The notes beneath the pieces are model-generated. The model did no database searches, had not been told where the DNA came from, and saw only the letters and a program-made list of their open reading frames with translations. A program made the translations under genes and the position numbers. This document shows, in pieces, positions 62,746 to 64,000 of a stretch of 64,000 bases of DNA (position 1 is the first letter of the stretch; each line of letters opens with the position of its first letter). Source of the stretch: Holophagales bacterium (GTDB lineage: Bacteria > Acidobacteriota > Thermoanaerobaculia > Multivoradales > Multivoraceae); the NCBI GenBank assembly GCA_009836625.1, contig VXVC01000004.1, forward strand, positions 1,201,037 to 1,265,036, written 5' to 3'.

Positions 62746-64000
62746 GGGGAGAGCCTACCCCGCCGCAACGCCTCGCTGTCCGGCCAGCGCCGCAGCGCCT
62801 CGGCGAGCACGGCCTCGGCGGAGCGCTCGTCCCGCATCGCCCGGAGAGTGCGCACCGCCTCTGCGTACGCCTCGGGCGCCGGATTGACGGTGACCATCTC
62901 CTGGAGCGTCCTGCCGGCCTCTGCCGCGCGTTCCTCGACCGCGAACAGGAAGGCGAGCGACGAGTACGCGCCGAGCAGCCCGCGGTCGAGCGCGATCGCC
63001 TCCCGGTAAGAGCGCTCCGCCTCCTCGGCCCGGGCAAGCGCTCCGAGCGCGGTCCCCCGATGGAGGTGAAGGCGAGCGAGCACCGACCGGTCACGGCGGT
63101 CGCCGAACTCGGCAAGCGCCTCGTCGCTCTGCGCGAGCGCCTCTTCGAAGCGGCCCTGCGCGTTCAGCAGACTCGTCCGGACGATGAGGGGCGTGATCCG
63201 CGGTCCCCGCTCCGCCAGGGCTCGTTCGAGGTGCTCCGCCGCCGACTCCAGGTCTCCCTCGATCAGGGCGGCCTCCGCGAGGACCTGGGGCGCAAGCGGC
63301 GACCGGTCGGTGACCGCCAGGGCGTGCTCCCGCGCCTCCGCCACCCGGCCCGCCCGGAGCAGGAGTTCGGCGACCTTGACTCCGGACGCCGCGGCATCGC
63401 CGCCGGACGCCTCAAAGGCCTGGCGATAGGCATCCAGCGCGGCCGCGGGACGGCCCCGACGCTCCAGGATCTCTCCCAACTCGTGCCAGGCCTGGATGAG
63501 TTGCGGCTCGGTCCGGAGCACGGACCGCAGGGCCGACTCGGCCGCTTCCAGCTCACCGTCGGCGGCGAGGCGGGCAGCACGCGCCAGCTCCTCCACCGCG
63601 CCAATCCGGCTCTTCGGGTCCGGCAGCGGACCGTCTCCGGCGCGCGCGCCGCCGGACAGATAGCCGAGCGACTCGAGCCGCCGCCGGATCTCCGGATCGT
63701 CCTCGACAGGCGAGGCAAGCGACCGGTCGATCGCTTCGATTGCCGCCCGCATCCGTCGAGCTGCCGCGCGCTCCTCCAGGATGACGTTGTTTCGTTCGCC
63801 GGGATCCTCGGACAGGCGAAACAACTCAGGGGCCGGCGACTCGATGAAGTGGAGGTCCCCTTCGACGATCGAGCCGAGATCGCTCCAGCCGAAGTGGATG
63901 CGGGGATAGACGCTCTCGGAGACGATCTGGCGGGGCACCGCGCCGGACGCCGGCTCGGCGCCCAGGGCGAGCAGATCGGTACCGACGAACCCCTCCGGCT
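62742..64000 (-). CDS. Sulfatase-superfamily protein with TPR tail, 5' end beyond the window
   Basis: The frame is open through base 64000, so the N-terminal catalytic half lies outside. Visible residues begin with the end of a sulfatase-like domain (YPRIHFGWSDLGSIVEGDLHF, LFRLSEDPGERNNVI), then the linker RRRLESLGYLSGGARAGDG. TPR repeats then run to the C-terminus (GELEAAESALRSVLRTEPQ, GDLESAAEHLERALAERGP, ARAEEAERSYREAIALDRG). The GTG at 63938 is internal. The arrangement matches the 45968-48151 gene, so it is a paralogue. The TGA overlaps the ATG of the VWFA gene downstream (62742-62745). Whether the catalytic residues are kept cannot be judged here. Confidence 0.8.
   Translation of the reverse strand, partial: PEGFVGTDLLALGAEPASGAVPRQIVSESVYPRIHFGWSDLGSIVEGDLHFIESPAPELFRLSEDPGERNNVILEERAAARRMRAAIEAIDRSLASPVEDDPEIRRRLESLGYLSGGARAGDGPLPDPKSRIGAVEELARAARLAADGELEAAESALRSVLRTEPQLIQAWHELGEILERRGRPAAALDAYRQAFEASGGDAAASGVKVAELLLRAGRVAEAREHALAVTDRSPLAPQVLAEAALIEGDLESAAEHLERALAERGPRITPLIVRTSLLNAQGRFEEALAQSDEALAEFGDRRDRSVLARLHLHRGTALGALARAEEAERSYREAIALDRGLLGAYSSLAFLFAVEERAAEAGRTLQEMVTVNPAPEAYAEAVRTLRAMRDERSAEAVLAEALRRWPDSEALRRGRLSP

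Noticed and set aside
63742..63938. GTG at 63938 as a start making a separate TPR protein
   Set aside because: The frame continues open to 64000 and the residues after it match the end of a sulfatase-like domain, so it is an internal codon of a longer gene.
58358..64000. Possible tRNA or other structural RNA genes, looked for here and in all intergenic gaps
   Set aside because: No cloverleaf with a TTCGA-type T-loop and acceptor stem was found; hairpins seen are short and explained as terminators or coding structure.

Overview
The window is one contiguous stretch of a high-GC bacterial chromosome, tightly packed with protein genes. No rRNA, tRNA, CRISPR array, prophage or insertion sequence was seen. 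The gene content points to the phylum Acidobacteriota, as an inference from family content with no marker gene to confirm it. The clues are three secreted VWFA-related proteins of the acidobacterial type, a TonB-dependent receptor with an N-terminal carboxypeptidase-regulatory-like domain, CRTAC1/TPR cassettes, sulfatase-like proteins with TPR tails, and a DUF1592/DUF1552 pair.

Positions 1-5122 (+) hold a translationally coupled lipid operon: a 5'-truncated membrane protein with a Cys-rich motif, an OlsB-type acyltransferase, a PlsC/OlsA-type acyltransferase, and a very unusual alpha/beta-hydrolase + DedA + ATP-grasp fusion. Positions 5158-8555 hold a phasin-like protein, a PhyH dioxygenase, a secreted hydrolase and an M20D amidohydrolase. 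Positions 8660-11580 (+) hold leuS and the zinc-free ribosomal protein gene rpmE2, with a palindrome between them that could be a Zur operator. Positions 11656-15017 (-) are an iron-uptake pair: feoB and a membrane-anchored DtxR regulator carrying two FeoA-like domains. A DtxR-box-like sequence separates them from a divergent SO_0444-type metal permease with an HMA tail (15144-16409).

Positions 16502-19398 are the proton-translocating transhydrogenase genes pntAA-pntAB-pntB. On the opposite strand, 19399-23297 carries a metallo-beta-lactamase-fold protein, a DUF3311 protein, a sodium:solute symporter and phosphofructokinase. Positions 23331-28234 hold a secreted S10 carboxypeptidase and the DUF1592-DUF1552 pair. 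A PQQ-type dehydrogenase and enolase follow. Then come a 1224-residue secreted metzincin with FN3, PPC and plant-type LRR modules, and a glycerate kinase.

From 36788 to the end the window is mostly exported or surface biology. It contains a fold-III PLP decarboxylase followed by alternating CRTAC1 and TPR proteins (38314-45971), a sulfatase-like/TPR pair (45968-49101), a TonB receptor (49297-52164), a transglutaminase-like TPR lipoprotein with two VWFA proteins (52687-58349), and an opposing operon of sulfatase-TPR, VWFA protein and reprolysin-like metalloprotease (58358-64000).

The most promising undescribed system is the 1-5122 operon, read here as synthesis plus translocation or conjugation of an ornithine-lipid-like aminolipid. 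Other points of interest are the membrane-tethered iron regulator, two apparent CTG start codons overlapping upstream stops, a family of about 110 residues shared by the two secreted metalloproteases, and stepwise loss of the MIDAS motif across the three VWFA proteins.
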